The notes: generated from the letters alone by a model not told the origin. Positions 20,510-30,806 are shown, numbered from the stretch's first letter. The stretch: DNA of 64,000 nt from Macrosoma leucophasiata (GCA_036365455.1 JAWQUS010000017.1:2852001-2916000), one strand, 5' to 3'. Made by a program: numbers and translations.

Positions 20510-21200
20510 TAAAATATATATCTAGCGTATATTCAACTAAAATGATAGTCAACCCGACGTTTCAGTCGCTTTTCAGCGTGGTCCCGGGCCGGTTAGAACA
20601 CATCATGTCACGAATCAGTTTGGTTAACTGCAATTTGTGGACGTTCCATTATCTTTTATTTCGAATCTCTACTCGTTATTAGCTCTGTCTCGTTTCGTTG
20701 TACCCGCTGTCATATAAATAAATGGAACAAAAAATTGGCAGTTCCTAAACTGAACCACAAACGCTACGGTCCCCGACAATAATATGGATATAAATGATGA
20801 ACTTACAAAATATCTTAGAAAAAAACCGATGGATTCCGATCTACTGAAACAAATAGTATAGGTGAAGCTATCGAATGAAATCGTGTAGGTTAATCAGCTT
20901 TTATTTTTCGAATATATATATTAGCTATAAGCAGGTCAAACAATAGTTTTTTAATAAACATAATAAATACCATTAATTTTGAATCGCCAATTCCCAAAAA
21001 ATGTTAGACTTCTTTACTTGAATGTTAGGCTGTCATTAAGGCTATAGCAATAAGGAGAACCGCCTAAATTGGTCATTATTATTCATATAAAACGGTTCTA
21101 GCTTCGTTTAGGCCTCGTTACATGCTAATTTGATACAATGTATTAAACACGCGTACCTCTTGTAAGCTAGTATCTTTACTGGGACTATCATTGTTTTATA
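20510..21200. other. no gene recognised
   Basis: 20,530-20,660 includes AACCCGACGTTTCAGTCGCT TTTCAGCGTGGTC. This recurs in reverse near 34,905-34,940 (GCTGAAAAGCGATTGAAACGTCGGGTTCG), so it is a repeat fragment. The remainder is unassigned. Confidence 0.4.
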
Positions 21201-21260
21201 TTATTTTTTAATCGCCTTCAAAAAAGGAGGTCGTTTCCAGTTCGTCACGATCAATTTTTT

Positions 21261-21411
21261 ACTGTGGTAGAGATCCAGTGTAGGAGCTCCAGGGCTTAGG
21301 CACCACCACATTACCTAATCTATCTGTCACTAAGTGGAAGTGTTCAGTAGGCCCTGTAATAAGTATCACAGAGATATAATAACTTAGGTATCAGCGGTGG
21401 TAACGCATCTG
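21261..21411 (+). mobile_element. SINE-A, old 5' half
   Basis: ACTGTGGTAGAGATCCAGTG ... CACCACCACATTACCTAATC ... GTGGTAACGCATCTG. Heavily substituted, and truncated where the next copy begins. Confidence 0.75.
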
Positions 21412-21421
21412 AAAAAAAAAC

Positions 21422-21593
21422 TTTTTTTTTTTTATGTAACGGAAGTGGCAAACAAGCAGATCACATTGATGTTAAGTGATGACTGCAGCCTATAGACACC
21501 CACACAAAGACCAAGGTCAAAATGCAGATGCGTTACCACTCCTGAGGCCTAAGGTATTACGCCTCTGTGCCGGAAATTACAGGGCCGTACATT
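21422..21593 (-). mobile_element. SINE-A, 5'-truncated, tail to tail with a neighbour
   Basis: TTTTTTTTATGTAACGGAAG to CAGGGCCGTACAT. It faces the older plus-strand fragment directly, so the two form a natural inverted pair. Confidence 0.9.
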
Positions 21594-22338
21594 TATGTAT
21601 ATTCATCGATTATTTTGTCAATTGTGGACAGTTATTACATTTTTTCGTGTCGTTTGAAAGCGTACACTTCCGAGTTAGACCTATCAGCAACAAGTTGGGA
21701 TCTTATGATGGCATTAGAGAGAAATCAAGGGAACCCCTTAAAAATTGTACGGATTTATAGGGTTTTCGTTGCGTTTTCTTGATTTATGTAGGTATTTGCA
21801 TTTGAAAATCATATTAGTCATAGTTAGTGTGATAGGCTTCGGAACACCGAAGGTCTGACTTCTTAAGTTACCAAAAGTATGACTTGCAATGCTCTCTGGG
21901 ATTAAATCTGTATTCTGTTATTTTTCATTTTTTTGGTGATGTGATTATCTTGTTTTGAAGTCTGTATATTTTTCTTACATAAGGACAATAATATTAGTTG
22001 TAGTATGTAATTAGTAATTTAATTCATTGAATTATTTATATTTGGAATTTGAATCAGGTATCAGCGAAAGATATCTGTGATTCACTTTCAAGTCAAGATT
22101 GCACTCGAAAATCAGCATCGAGCATCTTACCTGATTTAATGCTGAACTGAACACTTTTTTTGGCATAGCTGCGTGACACATGTTACGCTTTTCTTTAGTA
22201 AAGTTTATTTATCTTCTATAGTCCTAAACTTATTCCCCCCTCTGATAACTACTTATAGCATAGTCTTCGTTTATTTTCTTTTAAATATAGGTTTAAGTCT
22301 CTCGGGCTTCGTTCCAAATACATGTTTTTTTTTATTAT
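21594..22338. other. no feature recognised
   Basis: AT-rich. Short frames at 21,567-21,782 and 22,173-22,355 have no motif. Confidence 0.4.
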
Positions 22339-22339
22339 T

Positions 22340-22626
22340 TTTTTTTTTTATGTAATGGAAGTGGCAAACAAGCATGAAGTTCACATTGATGTTAAGTGAT
22401 GACTGCAGCCTATAGACACCCACATGAAGACCAAGGCCAAAATGCAGATGCGTTACCACTCCTGAGGCCTAAGGTGTTATGCCTCTGTGCCGGAAATTAC
22501 AGGGCCGTACATTACCACCTGACCGGAACACGATAGTGCTGAACACTACCATTTAGCGGCAAGTAAATTAGGTAATGCGGTGGTGCCTACGCCCGCGAGC
22601 TCCGTCACTGGAGCTCTACCACCAGT
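22340..22626 (-). mobile_element. SINE-A, full length
   Basis: Poly-T then ATGTAATGGAAGTGGCAAAC, ending CTCTACCACCAGT. Near consensus. Confidence 0.95.
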
Positions 22627-23039
22627 AAAAGTTAATTTTTATTATTTTCAATTGCCTTGGTGACTAAATGGTCATTATTGGTAGGCTTAATGGTTATAAA
22701 ATAAATGATATTGCAAATTTTTTATCGTTACGGTCTTTCGGTACTTTGTTTCAAATTAAATGTAGGTATAACACTACATACTTGTTTAGTTAAATAAAAT
22801 GTTTCTCTATATATTATGGGTTAAACATTTCTTTAGTTAAATTAGGCATTAAACGACGTAAAAATAAATTATGTTTAACATTGGTGAAAGTCATTTTAAT
22901 AAATATTTGTAACCCTGTTCGATCGGATTAAAATATTGTACGGAACCTTTCGTATGCGTGACTGAAGCCCATTTAGCCGAGTCGTGTTGTTTATTATACA
23001 TATAAAAGATTTTACGTTTTTGATGTAGGTGTTAGGTAC
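22627..23039. other. no feature recognised
   Basis: Very AT-rich, no frames of note. Confidence 0.4.
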
Positions 23040-23133
23040 CAGTTTTATAGCCGTATACCAGGGTGGGTATCGAACCCGCTACACTTGAATTAAGCGAAAG
23101 TCACACACCGCTCAGCCACTTGGCTCGTCAATA
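23040..23133 (-). mobile_element. tRNA-like SINE head (SINE-B relative)
   Basis: On the minus strand GACGAGCCAAGTGGCTGAGC supplies box A and CGGGTTCGATACCCACCCTG box B. The body is too decayed to follow. The same head variant (GACGAGCCATTTGGTCC) occurs at 855 in the minus-strand copy. Confidence 0.6.
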
Positions 23134-24187
23134 CAAACACACACGCGCACGCACGCACGCGCGCATATAATAATGAATCGAACCCAATTAATATATATTT
23201 GGTTTTGGATGGATGTGTGCGCTAAAAACCGCACCAGATTGTATTCCTATTATGACCATTCTTATTTCTTTCATTTTTTATATATGTCAACTTTTATGAT
23301 TCTTTGTCTGTAATATACAGGCGGACATCGCAAACAATAGTTTTTTTCATTTCAACCTTTGCGTAACGAATTCAAAAAAAGGACCAGGTTATTTACGCTA
23401 CAGAAGGTAAATTACCTCATTCCCGATTGCCTTTATAATACCGATCTAACATTTATTATTGGTGTTACCGCGAACCAATTTCAAGGGACCCCATCTACGC
23501 AACGCTTCAATGATTAAGCTATACCCAATGATCTTTCAATATGACTAAACGCCCGACCTCACTGAAAGCATCGGCTGACTGAAAAAAGAAAAGCGAAAAA
23601 ACATCGCATCGCGTTTTTTTATTGTATACGGCTCATTAGACGCTGTGGCTTCGAAATACTTTTTGTCAAAGGACAACCACTTTTATGCGAATAAGAATCT
23701 TACACACGACCGTTAAAGTACAATTTCCAGTGGCGCCATCCTCACTGAACCCTACCCCAGTGAATTGGGACACATTTTTGTTTAGCCTAAAGTGTTTTTT
23801 GTCGGACATTTTGTTCGGGGAAGTCGTATCGGGCTTAAAATTGAATGCGCTGTGTTTATGAATGTACGGTAATTAGCTTTGCTTGATTAGTCGTTTAATT
23901 ATTTAAATGGATTAATGGGATTTGAGTCGAAGAGCTTTGGTTTTTTTCTCGCTTTTGATTATTTTGTTTGGGCCTTGTTTATACATTTTGTTGACGAGAC
24001 TTTGGAATTACGCTTCATAATCGTTGTTCACGATGTTGTTATGTGTGATTAAGATCGGAAATAGTTTAAGGAAATAATCTGTTGGTGTAAAAGATTTAGC
24101 AGAAGAACTTAAGAACTCTTTCAGAGTAGGCAAAGCAATACGACAACACGATAGCTATTTGGAGTAGCTTGAGCGGTGCGGTTGTCG
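23134..24187. other. no repeat recognised; (CA)/(CG)-rich stretch and homeodomain-type motifs
   Basis: 23,138-23,168 is an ACACACGCGCACGCACGC purine-pyrimidine run. 23,300-24,060 is the longest stretch here without a recognised repeat. 23,865-23,945 is dense in TAATTA, TTTAAT and GGATTA motifs. No protein frame. Confidence 0.4.
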
Positions 24188-24250
24188 TAAATTAGGTAAT
24201 GCGTTGTTGCCTACGCCCGCAAGCTCCGTCACTCGAGCTCTACCACGAGT
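24188..24250 (-). mobile_element. SINE-A, 5' 63 bp only
   Basis: AAATTAGGTAATGCGTTGTT GCCTACGCCCGC ... CGAGCTCTACCACGAGT. The downstream part of the element is missing. Confidence 0.8.
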
Positions 24251-24837
24251 AAAAACCGTAATCGCGTATTTTTAAGCAGTATGATTACAAAAGCTTATTA
24301 ACGATGTATAATAATAAAACACTACGTGTGCATGGAAACTTTAATTTACTTATCCAACGGCAAATGCATGTTTTAATTTTTTGTCCTCATCAAATATTTA
24401 TTTGCAGAAGAATGTTTTATACTTATCTCGTACTTATATTGTACACAAGCTAATTAACGTAAACAAATTCATAAAAAAGTAAACTCACAAAAGATATGAG
24501 AGAAATCTGGTAATAGAACCACAAAATAAGCTACAGTAACGTAAGAAAAGGACAACAGAACTAATCAATTGCACAGACTCCGAATTTCTTTGAACACTAA
24601 ACAAAGTTAATATCCCAAAAGGAATCTAAACAGCTGCTCATTTATACACATATTCATCCTGTCAGTGGCACAATGAGATCGAATCGTATGTCGCATACAT
24701 TACCCGAGGCAAAGTAAACATTTCGGAGGTAATGGGCAATGTTATCCTAAATGACTGTACAGTAAATAAAGGGCGTATTGGGTCTATTGGCGTATTGTAC
24801 GCCGCTGGCGCTAGCTGGCTACCTAGAATTCTATGAC
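24251..24837. other. no feature recognised
   Basis: AT-rich, no frame. Confidence 0.4.
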
Positions 24838-25315
24838 CGTCCAGTTCGAACAGCCGACCGTTTGTTTCGAGGGTAGTGTATTCGATCCATGTACCGAGAC
24901 AAATATTTATAGGGCCTAAAGATATTTGATTCAGGTTCGAGTGTATGTTTTTTTATGCACTGTAAGTGGCAAACAAGCATGCAGTTCACATAGATGTTAA
25001 GTGATGACTGCAGCCTATAGACACCCACACAAAGACCAAGGTCAAAATGCAGATGCTTTACCACTCCTGAGGCCTAGGATGTTATGTCTCTGTGCCGGAA
25101 ATTACAGGGCCGCACATTGACACCTGACCGGAACACGATAGTGTTGAACACTACCATTTAGCGGCAAGTATATTAGGTAATGCGGTGGCGCCTACGCCCG
25201 CGAGCTTCGTCACTGGAGCTCTACCACCATTAAAATGTGTATGTGTTTGTGTTGTGTGTATACAACGGCACTCACGATACAAGATATATCTAGTGTAGGG
25301 ATGTGAGCGTATTTG
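24838..25315 (+). mobile_element. SINE-B split by a SINE-A
   Basis: Head and box B (GTGTATTCGATCCATGTACC) at 24,838-24,900 and body to 24,947, resuming at 25,237 with GTGTATGTGTTTGTGTTGTG, ACAACGGCACTCACGATACA and GATGTGAGCGTATTT. GTGTATG occurs on both sides of the inserted SINE-A. Confidence 0.85.
24948..25231 (-). mobile_element. SINE-A, full length, nested in SINE-B
   Basis: TTTTTTATGCACTGTAAGTG to GAGCTCTACCACCA. GTGTATG at 24,941-24,947 and 25,237-25,243 is the likely target duplication. Shows SINE-A was active after this SINE-B inserted. Confidence 0.93.
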
Positions 25316-25334
25316 ATTTATTTATTTCTATAAC

Positions 25335-25648
25335 GTAACTTCACGCCTGTAATCCCCGAAGGGGTAGGCAGAGGTAAATGCATGCATTCAATCATACATG
25401 CAAACACCCACGACTCGCCGGTTACGTTTTAGGCCCATGTAACAGGTGGCGAACCTGTTGCCATCTCCGGGCACATTACCAAACTCCGGGGTACTGGGAA
25501 ACTTCCAGAAAATTGAAAAATCCCAAAAGAAGCAGAGATAAAGGATTTTAAACCGTTATCTCTGATAGTCCCCGACCCGGGAATCGAACCCAGGACCTCC
25601 AGCGTAATAGTAGTGGCCTGCTACCACTACGCTACTGAGGCAGTTCAT
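25335..25648 (-). mobile_element. SINE-C, full length with target duplication
   Basis: The minus-strand copy runs from AACTGCCTCAGTAGCGTAGT to TTCACGCCTGTAATCCCC. Box A TAGCGTAGTGG and box B GGTTCGATTCC are intact. ATTTCTATAAC (11 bp) flanks it at 25,324-25,334 and 25,649-25,659. Confidence 0.95.
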
Positions 25649-26041
25649 ATTTCTATAACAATACGTTAAAAGTCAAATAAAATTAATGTTAATCTAATAA
25701 AGAGATACCTAATTCAGTACCAAGATGGAGCCCGTATATTTAACACCAGCAACTTAGGCGAGAACCCAAAGTTTAATGTGCCACGAAATTACTTCACAAA
25801 GGTTTAACGTAAAAGATAAAACTAATAACTAAAAAGATAACGGCCAAATAGAAACAAGAATGAGCGGCAAAGTGCAAAGTTTACGAATGCAACTTGCCGC
25901 TTCACTTAGCCAAACTAACGTAATAAAAACGCGCTGGTTACGTGTGCTAACGCTATTGCTACATTAAAGTTTATGGGGAATATACTAATGTACTATAATG
26001 TTCTTTATAGAAGATTTGATCTCTGTTTTATGGTAAACTAG

Positions 26042-26230
26042 CATTGTTAACAATAGATGTCGCTACTTTCACCCAAAAACAATCCAAAAATTTTGAAGTA
26101 AAAATACGATAGTCGGGTGTGGACTTCGGTAGCTCAGTTCGGAGAGCGGCTGGTCTAGAAATCCCAGTGGTCGCGGGTTCAAGTCTGGCCCGAAGTCAAA
26201 ATGTTTCTTTCCATTTTAGCTTTAAATAAT
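26042..26230 (+). mobile_element. element D, old copy with tRNA-like gene
   Basis: 26,122-26,197 folds as a tRNA. The acceptor strands GACTTCG and CGAAGTC pair perfectly. The D arm is GCTCAGTTCGGAGAGC and the T loop GTTCAAGTC. The anticodon loop is CTAGAAA, which would give AGA, with a one-base irregularity in the stem. The leader CAATAGATGTCGCTACTTTC and trailer TTTCTTTCCATTTTAGCTTT match the other D copies. A serine tRNA would need a long variable arm, which is absent, so a functional tRNA is unlikely. Confidence 0.7.
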
Positions 26231-26445
26231 TTACACGTATGTATGTGAAATTATTGAAAATGGCTAATAATTTGTTATCATGATCTATTTAGGCTTCCAA
26301 GCACATGTACTTACTTTCGTAAGTCTATGTATGTTCTCGGCAACTATAAGTCATATCGAGATGCTTTTTTCATTTGATTTAGGTATACAACTTGCAGCTT
26401 ACTTAGCGAAACTAACGTGATAAAAAACGCGCTGGTTACGTGTGC

Positions 26446-26734
26446 TTTTTTTTTTTAAGTAATAAAAGTGGCAAACAAGCATGCAGTTCACATTGATGTT
26501 AAGTGATGACTGCAGCCTATAGACACCCACACAATGACCAGAGGTCAAAATACAGATGCGCTGCCACTCCTGAGGCATTAGGTGATATGCCTCTGTGCCT
26601 GAAATTACAGGGCCGTACATTACCACCTGACCGGAACACGATAGTGCTGAACACTATCATTTAGCGGCAAGTATATTAGGTAATGCGGTGGTGCCTACGC
26701 CCGCGAGCTCCGTCACTGGAACTCTACCACCAGT
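26446..26734 (-). mobile_element. SINE-A, full length, with paralogous empty site
   Basis: Poly-T to CTCTACCACCAGT. TGTGC borders both ends (26,441 and 26,756 regions). Compare GTGTGCTAACG at 25,948, which is the unoccupied site in the sister unit. Confidence 0.95.
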
Positions 26735-26849
26735 AAAAACGATATTGTGCTAACGATATTGCTATATTAAAGTTTATGGGGAATATACTATTGTAGTATA
26801 ATGTCCTTTACAAGAAGATTTGATCCCTGTTTTACCGTAGATTACCTTT

Positions 26850-27083
26850 TGCTCGCGACTTCGAGCGCCAGAAATTCGTTGCGAAAATCGCAAACTTCCA
26901 TATAAACTATTTTAACCTTTCGAGATAAATAAAAAAAAATGTGCCTGTTTTTCGCCCATGCGGCTCTCAAACTATCTACATTCCAAATTCATAAAATCGG
27001 TTCAGCCGTTTTGAATTGAAAATGGTACATATGAACAGACAGACATACACGTTTTCGTTATAAAAGGAAGTAGGGATAGTCGA
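26850..27083 (+). repeat. interspersed repeat, RTE-like 3' end (diverged)
   Basis: TTGCTCGCGACTTCGAGCG at the start, ATAAAATCGGTTCAGCCGTT in the middle and AACAGACAGACATACACGTT near the end, finishing GTAGGGAT. This layout recurs at 28.1, 40.75, 41.66 and 44.84 kb. Confidence 0.6.
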
Positions 27084-27726
27084 GATTCCAGTGAGTGAGG
27101 TTCTAGATGTAGGCACCACCGAATTATCTAAACTATCTGCCACTAAATAGTAGGGTACAAGACTATGGCGTATTTATTACAGTGCTGGCACACAGTCACA
27201 TGCCATTTAATATTCCACGCTGAATTAAGCTTGGAACCAGGGAGGAAGAAGCTGCAGCAGAGGGGGATGCTCTGGTTCTGGGGGATGCTTCGAAAAACAT
27301 CGTATTACGTATGTAATCGCTATCGCTATCAACTTAATAATGGAAGATGGAATTTAATAACTTAATTGATGTAAGTTGCTCTCAGATGTTACATTCAAAA
27401 ACAGACAAAAATACTAATGCAATTCGTCGCTTTTGGAAAATATCGTATTACGTATGTAATATACGTACGTAAGTATATGTACCGTGTATACATACATATG
27501 CATTTAGTAAAAATCGGTTATTTTTATATTACAAACATACACTCCAATTTTATTTATTTGTGTAGATATAGAAGAAGAAGATAGGAAGGCACCGGTGACA
27601 AACAGCTGGTTCCGATTTTAAATTGATTGGACAGATATTTATGTGAGATACTCGTATATCTACGTCATCTGTCATGTTACTATGGGATAGTGTGGTAAAT
27701 TGACTTCCTAAAGCTGGAATCATCCT
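27084..27726. other. SINE-A scrap, then unassigned
   Basis: 27,085-27,165 (ATTCCAGTGAGTGAGGTTCT AGATGTAGGCACCACCG) looks like a very old plus-strand SINE-A head. 27,300-27,480 has ACGTATGTAATCGCTATCGC and a nearby GTATTACGTATGTAATA repeat. 27,478-27,560 shares ACCGTGTATACATACATATG and ACTCCAATTTTATTTATT with 45,077-45,165. Confidence 0.45.
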
Positions 27727-28048
27727 ATTTTTTTATGTAATGGAAGTGGCAAACATGCATGCAGTTCACATTAATGGCAAATGATGACTGCAGCCTATAG
27801 ACACCCACACAAAGACCAAGATCAAAATGCAGACGCGTTACTCCTGAGTCCTAAGGTGTTATGCCCCTGTGCCGTAAAATACAGGGCTGTACATTACCAC
27901 CTGTGACTGGTACACGATAGTAACTTAGTCTAAAGAAAACGAACGTGTTATGTGATAGTAATGAACACTACCATTGAGCGGCAAGTATATTAGGTAATGC
28001 GGTGTTGCCTACGCCCGCAAGCTTCGTCACTGGAGTTCTACCACCAGT
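27727..28048 (-). mobile_element. SINE-A with a 40-bp internal insertion
   Basis: TTTTTTTATGTAATGGAAGT to GAGTTCTACCACCAGT. Extra sequence at about 27,920-27,960 (TAGTCTAAAGAAAACGAACG) interrupts the CACGATAGT-GCTGAAC junction. Confidence 0.9.
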
Positions 28049-28085
28049 AAAAATCCTATTATGGGGAGTGTCCTGTCTGATATTT

Positions 28086-28297
28086 TAGTACATATAAGAA
28101 AACTAACTGTTGCCGGCGGTTTCGCCCGCGTGTATGGCGTTTTATAAATAACTATATAATGGCCTATGTTCTTTCTCAAAGTCAGCTTTATCTCTGTACC
28201 AAATTTCATTAAAATGGGTTCAGACGTTTGGACGTGAAAAGGTAACAGACAGATAGACAGAGTTACTTTCGCATTTATAATATTAGTAGGGATGAAT
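28086..28297 (+). repeat. interspersed repeat, RTE-like 3' end
   Basis: AACTGTTGCCGGCGGTTTCG CCCGCGTG, then ATTTCATTAAAATGGGTTCA, ACAGACAGATAGACAGAGTT and ACTTTCGCATTTATAATATT AGTAGGGAT. These are the standard successive motifs of a common lepidopteran repeat family, but I cannot place it firmly in a class. Confidence 0.65.
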
Positions 28298-28528
28298 GTG
28301 ATATAATTTTATTTGGTATTTTTAATCTGCTGTCATGTTTGATGGCTGTTAGTATGTAAACTTGATATAAAAAGTTGTTTACAGCTGGATAAACGGATAT
28401 TAAGTTGCATGTAAAATGACAAATAAATTATAATTATAATAAAATAAAATACTATTTTTTTATCTGACAAATTTGAAAGCTGTATCTGAAAACGTACGCT
28501 TATTTGCTTTACAATAAAAAAAAATGGA
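28298..28528. other. no feature recognised
   Basis: AT-rich, no frame. Confidence 0.4.
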
Positions 28529-28540
28529 AACGTAAATTTG

Positions 28541-28852
28541 TTTTATTTTAAAGAAAAATGGAAAGAAAAAATTGACTTCAGGCGAGACTCGAACTCGCGG
28601 CCTACTGGGAATCTAGTCCAGCCGCTCTTCCAATTGAGCTACTGAAGTCCTGCCCGATTTGTCAAATTTTACCTTCACATTTATTGCCTTGCTTTATGGT
28701 AGCAGTAGCGCCATCTATTGCCAACCATGCTAGTTAGGCAAGTCGGTAGCCTCGGAGTTCGAGTCTCGCCTGAAGTCAAATTTTTCTTTCCATTTTTCTT
28801 TAAAATAAAACATATTTCACAAGCATGTGTTAATGCGAAGTAATATAAAAAC
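28541..28852 (-). mobile_element. element D, foldback copy, tRNA-like gene on the minus strand
   Basis: 312 bp between a 12-bp target duplication, AACGTAAATTTG (28,529-28,540; 28,853-28,864). Two arms of about 58 bp (28,539-28,596; 28,755-28,812) each hold the 3' half of a tRNA-like gene plus the trailer TTTTTCTTTCCATTTTTCTT. The full tRNA-like gene lies on the minus strand at about 28,574-28,649, with perfectly pairing acceptor strands GACTTCA and TGAAGTC, D arm GCTCAATTGGAAGAGC and anticodon loop CTAGATT. The TTTTT directly after it could end RNA polymerase III transcription. Its interior is inverted relative to the copy at 33.9 kb. Confidence 0.9.
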
Positions 28853-29099
28853 AACGTAAATTTGGGTTTATTACGTCATTCCATATTTACAGGCAGTACC
28901 TTTATTTAAAGTGCCATTTTTTAAAAATCATTACCAGAAAATAAACTAGTATCAAGCTTAAGCTATTATACGTAGAAGAGGCTATAATTTTTCCGAACAT
29001 ACATTACATAAAAGCGTTGTATCGCCGATAATTTCCTTCCACATTTAACAACAATATTGTTTTAAAAAGCGTGACTTGCAGCTTCTAGTTTCTGAAGTT

Positions 29100-29514
29100 T
29101 TTTTTTTTTTGTCATTATGGCATCGCTATTACGCATATTGCCAGTGTCAAGTAAAACGATATTTCATATTTATTTAAGCAGCGTAATAGTTAGTATAATA
29201 TAGTCATCAAGTATAATATGTAAGTATCAAGTATATAAGTTATCAAGTATAATATGTCAGTCAAGTGAGTTACAATCAAGCTATTCGAGTAAAGCGATGG
29301 CTACTTTACCAAAACATTTACAATGAAGTTTTGGAGGCAACCTGAAAGGTCGTGTTTTCGCACTGTTATTCTATTTCACTATACACGGGCACTGTAATAA
29401 ACCTATATCAAACAAAATGCCACCAATTTTATTCAATATAACTTAAAAATACACCAAGAAAATGAAATAAATTAAGAGCACCATACGCCTCTTTCAAGGT
29501 TCCCGCCAAAACTC
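29100..29514 (-). mobile_element. retroposon N, copy 1
   Basis: 415 bp between GTTTCTGAAGTT duplications (29,088-29,099; 29,515-29,526). The poly-T at the left end is a poly-A tail on the minus strand. On that strand the element starts GAGTTTTGGCGGGAACCTTG and ends ATATGCGTAATAGCGATGCC plus A-rich tail. No tRNA- or 5S-type promoter boxes, and no protein frame of note. Nearly identical to 62,186-62,608. The target duplication and A tail mark it as a LINE-mobilised retroposon of unknown origin. Confidence 0.92.
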
Positions 29515-29526
29515 GTTTCTGAAGTT

Positions 29527-29685
29527 ATTGGCATGTATCTCGATATATTTTGTTAAATCAACCGCCAGGGGACTTCTTAAGCTCCGATCACACGATACCC
29601 TTTTTTATGTAAAAGTAATTTAAAAGTATTATTTTGATATAAGCTGCTCTCCAGGAGCCAAATTATATGAAATAAATGAATAAAT
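29527..29685. other. no feature recognised
   Basis: Short AT-rich spacer. TTTTTTATGTAAAAGTAA at 29,601 may be a scrap of a SINE-A tail. Confidence 0.35.
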
Positions 29686-29862
29686 GACGACCCGGTTAGT
29701 CCAGCGGTGTGATTCGACGATCTTTTGATTCGAAGGATCGCGGGTTCGATCCTCGTACCGGGACAAAATCTGGGTGTTTGTGTACAACGGCACCCACGAC
29801 ACAAGTTTATTTATACCTAGTGTTCAGCTATGAGTGTAAACGTGTAAGCGTATTTTTTATGA
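29686..29862 (+). mobile_element. SINE-B with a short duplication in the head
   Basis: GACGACCCGGTTAGTCCAGC, GGGTTCGATCCTCGTACCGG and ACAACGGCACCCACGACACA. GATTCGACGATC TTTTGATTCGAAGGATC contains a local duplication, and the ATATTTGTATGGCC segment is deleted. Confidence 0.88.
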
Positions 29863-30251
29863 TATGGACTCATATAGGTAGCACGTCTCGAGACGGCACT
29901 AGTCTACTTCACTGGGTAGTCGCAGTACAGAGGGTGCTATTAGTCTAAATAAAAGTTACCGCAACTGCCCTGTGGGTACTATACGAATACGATATGCTTT
30001 TACACGGTAAACAATCGATTTGCCCTCAGTATTATCGATGAAAGTCCAAAGATGCTTACAACAGTTTTGTTATGCATCATTAAGGGAGAATAGACCATAA
30101 TCGCCACGCTTGGCAGGTGGATTGGCGATCGCGGTGGTGGTAGTTTTATTGCAGGAAGCTGCTGCCTATCCGCGTTGTAATTTTTACTGTAATGGTTTGA
30201 GCGCCATTGTTCGTTTGACTGATTGCACTAGCCGAAGAATTTAGTAATAGA
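29863..30251. repeat. fragments of an unclassified Lepidoptera-type repeat
   Basis: 30,085-30,180 (AGGGAGAATAGACCATAATC GCCACGCTTGGCAGGTGG ... GGAAGCTGCTGCCTATCCGC) resembles 53,620-53,710 (GCCATAATTGCCACGCTTGG ... GGGACGCTGCTATGC). 30,195-30,245 (GAGCGCCATTGTTCG ... GACTGATTGCACTAGCCG) resembles 35,590-35,635. Confidence 0.5.
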
Positions 30252-30806
30252 AGTAATCCTCCAAAAGAGGGCGTTATGGTCGTCATGTTGCGATGCCTAG
30301 GCTAAGCATAAATGGTAATTAATAGTTACTTGAACTATATACTTGTTTGCTACCTTATGAAAAAAAACGACCTTTAAAAAACGCGTCAAAAATCGGAGCG
30401 TGTAAACATGCCTTAATAATGGTCGCACCATAACTCCCTAATGGATTCGCGCTCTGAGAGTAAGTTTACATAGATGTAAGTACCCGAGTTTTAAGTTAGA
30501 TTTTATTGTGTGATAGGGATTGTAGAAGTAAGTAGAGTAGTAATCCTCTACTAGAGGGCGTTATGGTCGTCAAGTCGCGACGCTTAGGCTAAGCATAAAT
30601 GGTAAGTAATAGTTACTTGAACTACGAGTATATACTTGTTTGCTACCTTATGACATAAAAAAATACCCGTCAAAAAATCGGAGCATGTAAACAGGCCTTA
30701 ATAATGGTCGCACCATAACTCCTTAATGGATTCGCGCTCTGAGAGTAAGTTTACATAGATGTAAGTTCCCGGGTTTTAAGTTAGATTTTACTGTGTGATA
30801 GGGATT
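30252..30806 (+). repeat. tandem duplication, two units, period 287 bp
   Basis: Unit 1 30,252-30,522 and unit 2 30,539-30,806 share nearly all of TAATCCTC(C/T)A...AGAGGGCGTTATGG, GGCTAAGCATAAATGGTAA, TACTTGTTTGCTACCTTATG, TAATGGTCGCACCATAACTC and GATTCGCGCTCTGAGAGTAA. No frame spans a unit. Confidence 0.95.

Larger units (their letters stand above)
25891..26845 (+). repeat. direct duplication, second unit carrying a SINE-A
   Basis: 25,891-26,041 (AACTTGCCGCTTCACTTAGC ... CGCGCTGGTTACGTGTGCTA ... GTTTATGGGGAATATACTA) recurs at 26,389-26,845. The second unit is interrupted by SINE-A right after CGCGCTGGTTACGTGTGC. The first unit preserves the empty site. Confidence 0.88.

Noticed and set aside
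26122..26197. A functional tRNA gene
   Set aside because: The cloverleaf is good, but the anticodon stem is irregular, an AGA anticodon would need a serine-type long variable arm, and the same unit recurs as a retroposon at three other places.
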